Part shown: one piece after another, positions 62,701 through 64,000 of the stretch
Layout of the letters: every line of letters starts with the position of its first letter
How positions within the stretch are numbered: position 1 is the first letter of the stretch
Source: Apus apus
Lineage: Eukaryota > Chordata > Aves > Apodiformes > Apodidae
Assembly (NCBI RefSeq): GCF_020740795.1
Contig: NC_067285.1
Coordinates: 22,588,241 to 22,652,240, forward strand
Length of the DNA: 64,000 bases
Reading direction: 5' to 3'
Program-made: the position numbers and the translations under genes
Notes under the pieces: generated by a model
What the model was told of the DNA's origin: nothing
The model's input: only the letters and a program-made list of their open reading frames with translations
Database searches by the model: none

Positions 62701-64000
62701 AGCTGAGCAAAACCACACAAAGGAAGATGAAACGGAAGGAAAGACCAACATGTACACAATTGTTGTTGGTCCTACACATCTAGCAGTCTACAGAAGCCAG
62801 CTCACAAAACCTTAAGAGCTGCTGGCAGCGCCAGTTGCAGAAGCTCGGAGAAGGCAAGGCTGTATATCGATTGGCATATTGTGTACTGCAGAGAAAAGGC
62901 AGGGAGGCAGATCAGATGCATCCCCAAGCACCCACAGCATTACTTCATGTTACTTTAACTGTAGCCTGTGTCAGAAGAAAACTGCCAACTATACTGAAAA
63001 TGGTGCTGGAAGCATGAAAACCTGGAGACAGAATGTATCCCCCAGAAGGACCACAGCTCAAACCTCCAAGCCCCCCCCCAGCATGGGGTGAGGTTGTATA
63101 CAGTGCAACCCATGCTGTATTTCACACTTAGTGCACTTAGTCTTACGCTGTAGTACTGACCCAATGCTATTAGCCACATAATGGCACAAAGTTCAGAAGT
63201 CCATAATTTCACTGACTCAGCCATCTTGGACTGTGTTGGTGGGTATACACACTGCCATTTTATTAATGCAAGTGCCGTCTTCATTTTAGGATTTTTGGTT
63301 TGTGTTGTTAATGCTTTTTCCCAACTTGAGATAGTGTTGGAAAGCTTGGACTTCACAGGGCTTGATTGTCAAAGGGTAGATTATTTTGCCATCCCTGGCT
63401 TAAAAGAGTACCAAAAAAATATATGTGCCTCTTGGATAGGGTTAATGTTTCCAAAGTGTAGATTTTCCTGTTCGCTGCTGCTGGGTCATTTTTCAGTGAT
63501 GGCATAACCTTACATGACGATGTCATCAAGATGAGGCATGTTAGGCTGCTGTTTGATGGACTGATTTCCTGTGGCCAAATAGGAGAAAGATCTCAATGTA
63601 CTGGCATCTTGCAATCTTTGTCATCTGTAACTTCTTTTTAGTGTAGTGTATAATAAATCTTATATTTTTATCTCCTGATCTCATTACAGCTTTCTCCTAT
63701 GAATATCTAATCTTGATAGATGAACATAAGATACTGAAGGATGACTTTTAGGCACCAGGTGATTAAGTAATACTGGAACTGCAAGACTGCAAGCAGGACT
63801 TCCGTATAGCTTAATCTCTGTTGCTGCTGCTATTTGCAAACTCGGTACAGCATAATTTTTTTTTTTTTTTAATCTCTGAAGAGATTACTATATCCCTTTT
63901 GTAGCCATTAATTCTCTAAATAGTAGCTTACTATTTAATTCATTAAAAACTTTAAATTTTATCCCTGTTAGCAGGGGAAACAAAGAGAGACTGTACTGAT
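56750..64000. other. intergenic after SAMD8, no gene seen
   Basis: AT-rich and without conserved exons. VDAC2, the expected next gene, was looked for by its beta-barrel exons and not found, so it should start beyond base 64000. Visible details are a T-run at 57481-57510, a tandem TTTTTCTAACTAGT duplication at about 58794-58820, a short inverted repeat (GCTAGTT-A-AACTAGC) near 62665-62679, and a T-run at 63859-63871. Frames here, up to 133 codons, carry no recognisable domain. Confidence 0.5.

Noticed and set aside
1-64000. tRNA, rRNA or CRISPR features
   Set aside because: No tRNA A/B-box pair with a cloverleaf, no rRNA segment and no regularly spaced repeat array was seen. CRISPR is not expected in a vertebrate genome.
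56750-64000. First exons of VDAC2
   Set aside because: VDAC2 is the expected next gene, but none of its conserved barrel segments could be read here on either strand.

Overview
This is a vertebrate nuclear window, most likely from a bird. Evidence: two CR1 LINE 3' ends, compact multi-exon genes with GT-AG introns, CpG islands at promoters, and no SINEs or long LTR elements that I recognise. The species cannot be fixed from what I see. The genes identify a conserved amniote neighbourhood. In mammals the order is KAT6B - DUSP29 - DUSP13 - SAMD8 - VDAC2, so DUSP29 would be expected left of base 1 and VDAC2 right of base 64000.

Layout. 1-5160: no gene; a GC-rich CpG island at about 3345-4110 holds a degenerate GGGGTTTACCCC repeat and a full-consensus CTCF core. 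5165-9006 (minus): DUSP13B, three coding exons, 202 aa. 9007-24048: a gene-poor stretch with microsatellites and two minus-oriented CR1 fragments. 24049-27950 (minus): a decayed third dual-specificity phosphatase that still shows all three exons at the same splice positions as its neighbours. 31650-33762 (minus): DUSP13A, three coding exons, 191 aa. 34200-39590: non-coding space between head-to-head DUSP13A and SAMD8. About 39590-40640: the SAMD8 CpG-island promoter with a non-coding first exon. 45937-51384 (plus): five coding exons of SAMD8 (416 aa), followed by an AU-rich 3' UTR of up to about 5.3 kb. 56750-64000: nothing coding that I can support.

How the genes relate. DUSP13A and DUSP13B are tandem paralogues with identical intron phases (2, then 1). 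In mammals they are treated as one complex locus giving a muscle (A/MDSP) and a testis (B/TMDP) phosphatase. Here each has its own ATG, stop and candidate poly(A) signal. SAMD8 encodes SMSr, an ER ceramide phosphoethanolamine synthase, and is functionally unrelated to the phosphatases.

The most interesting observation is the relic phosphatase between DUSP13B and DUSP13A. It implies that an ancestor carried at least three DUSP13-type genes in tandem. The relic keeps an intact-looking HC-x5-R catalytic loop, but it has frameshifts in exon 2 and stops in exons 1 and 3.
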